A stretch of 5,360 nt of DNA from JANSYP01 sp038751255 (GTDB lineage: Bacteria > Pseudomonadota > Alphaproteobacteria > Rhodobacterales > Rhodobacteraceae). The notes under the pieces are model-generated. The model was not told where the DNA came from, did no database searches, and saw nothing but the letters and a program-made list of their open reading frames with translations. The DNA is taken from the NCBI GenBank assembly GCA_038751255.1, contig JBCDGN010000157.1:1-5360 (forward strand), given 5' to 3'. Positions 4,864-5,360 of this stretch are shown here, in pieces (position 1 is the stretch's first letter; each line of letters opens with the position of its first letter). The position numbers and the translations under genes are program-made.

Positions 4864-5360
4864 ATGCGGAGTTACTTGGACTTTGAAAAGCCGCTTGCCG
4901 AGATTGAGGGCAAGGCCGAAGAGTTGCGCGCGCTCGCCAGGTCCAATGAAGAAATGGATGTGGAGCGCGAGGCCACGGCGCTCGATCTCAAAGCGGAAGC
5001 GCTTTTGGCATCTCTCTATGGCGATCTGACCCCTTGGCGGAAATGCCAGGTCGCAAGGCACCCGGACCGACCGCATTGTTCTGATTACATCGCGGCGCTT
5101 TTCACCGACTATGTGGCCTTAGCTGGCGACCGAGGATTTGCCGAAGACGCAGCCATTTTGGGTGGCTTGGCACGGTTCAATGACACGCCTGTCGTGGTGA
5201 TCGGGCATGAGAAGGGCGCCGATACGCAAAGCCGCCTACACCATAATTTCGGTATGGCGCGGCCAGAGGGATATCGCAAAGCGGTCCGGCTCATGGACAT
5301 GGCGGACCGCTTTAACCTGCCTGTGGTGGCGCTTGTGGACACACCCGGCGCCTATCCAGG
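4864..5360 (+). CDS. accA: Acetyl-CoA carboxylase carboxyltransferase subunit alpha, 5' half (cut by window edge)
   Basis: AccA pairs with AccD to form the carboxyltransferase that moves CO2 from biotin (on AccB) to acetyl-CoA, making malonyl-CoA for fatty-acid synthesis. The frame is open from ATG 4864 to the window end with 165 full codons; E. coli AccA has 319 residues, so about half is present. The start YLDFEKPLAEIEGKAEEL (4-21) opens the N-terminal helical region. Family blocks follow: WRKCQVARHPDRP (58-70), LAGDRGFAEDAAILGG (86-101), VIGHEKG (112-118), NFGMARPEGYRKA (128-140) and LVDTPGAYP (157-165), the start of the crotonase-like core. Purine-rich GGGAAGGA (4853-4860) supports the start. 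The conserved sequence and absence of stops indicate an intact gene continuing to the right. It follows mcl1 in the same direction after 138 bases; cotranscription is uncertain. Confidence 0.96.
   Translation, partial: MRSYLDFEKPLAEIEGKAEELRALARSNEEMDVEREATALDLKAEALLASLYGDLTPWRKCQVARHPDRPHCSDYIAALFTDYVALAGDRGFAEDAAILGGLARFNDTPVVVIGHEKGADTQSRLHHNFGMARPEGYRKAVRLMDMADRFNLPVVALVDTPGAYP

Noticed and set aside
4697..5029. A plus-strand frame overlapping the mcl1 end and accA start.
   Set aside because: It is out of frame with well-recognised accA, is Arg/Ser/Pro-rich and shows no conserved motif.

Overview
The window looks like chromosomal DNA from a marine alphaproteobacterium of the order Rhodobacterales (Roseobacter/Rhodobacter type). 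Three things suggest this: a malyl-CoA/beta-methylmalyl-CoA lyase that, compared from memory, is very close to Mcl1 of Rhodobacter sphaeroides; an AccA start of the kind seen in that order; and a dgcN-dgcA pair, which is known to be common in marine Rhodobacterales. Base composition is moderately GC-rich. I see no mobile element, CRISPR array, tRNA or rRNA.

Layout. Four genes lie head to tail on the minus strand and are transcribed leftward from a divergent promoter region near 3600-3768: dgcN (DUF1611 D-glutamate N-acetyltransferase, 2596-3597), dgcA (enolase-superfamily N-acetyl-D-glutamate racemase, 1619-2596, with TGATG stop/start overlap), a NudK-type Nudix hydrolase (980-1576, alternative start 1597) and a fold-type IV D-amino-acid transaminase (64-918). 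On the plus strand, mcl1 (3769-4725) is transcribed away from the same region. It is followed after a 138-base gap by accA (4864 to the right edge, cut off after about half the protein).

How the genes may work together. The leftward genes form a plausible D-amino-acid catabolic operon. The transaminase would move the amino group of D-alanine and other D-amino acids onto 2-oxoglutarate, giving D-glutamate. DgcN would acetylate D-glutamate with acetyl-CoA, and DgcA would racemise N-acetyl-D-glutamate to N-acetyl-L-glutamate. A deacetylase not present here would then release L-glutamate. The DgcN/DgcA steps are established for this family; joining them to the transaminase is my inference from the gene order. 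The role of the Nudix enzyme in this set is unclear. The rightward genes belong to central CoA-thioester metabolism: Mcl1 cleaves methylmalyl-CoA and malyl-CoA (ethylmalonyl-CoA pathway), and AccA is part of acetyl-CoA carboxylase.

The most interesting points are the dgcN-dgcA-nudK-dat arrangement, a cluster of CGCAA/TTGCG elements in the divergent intergenic region that could be an operator, and active-site details in DgcA, DgcN and the transaminase that differ from simple textbook expectations.
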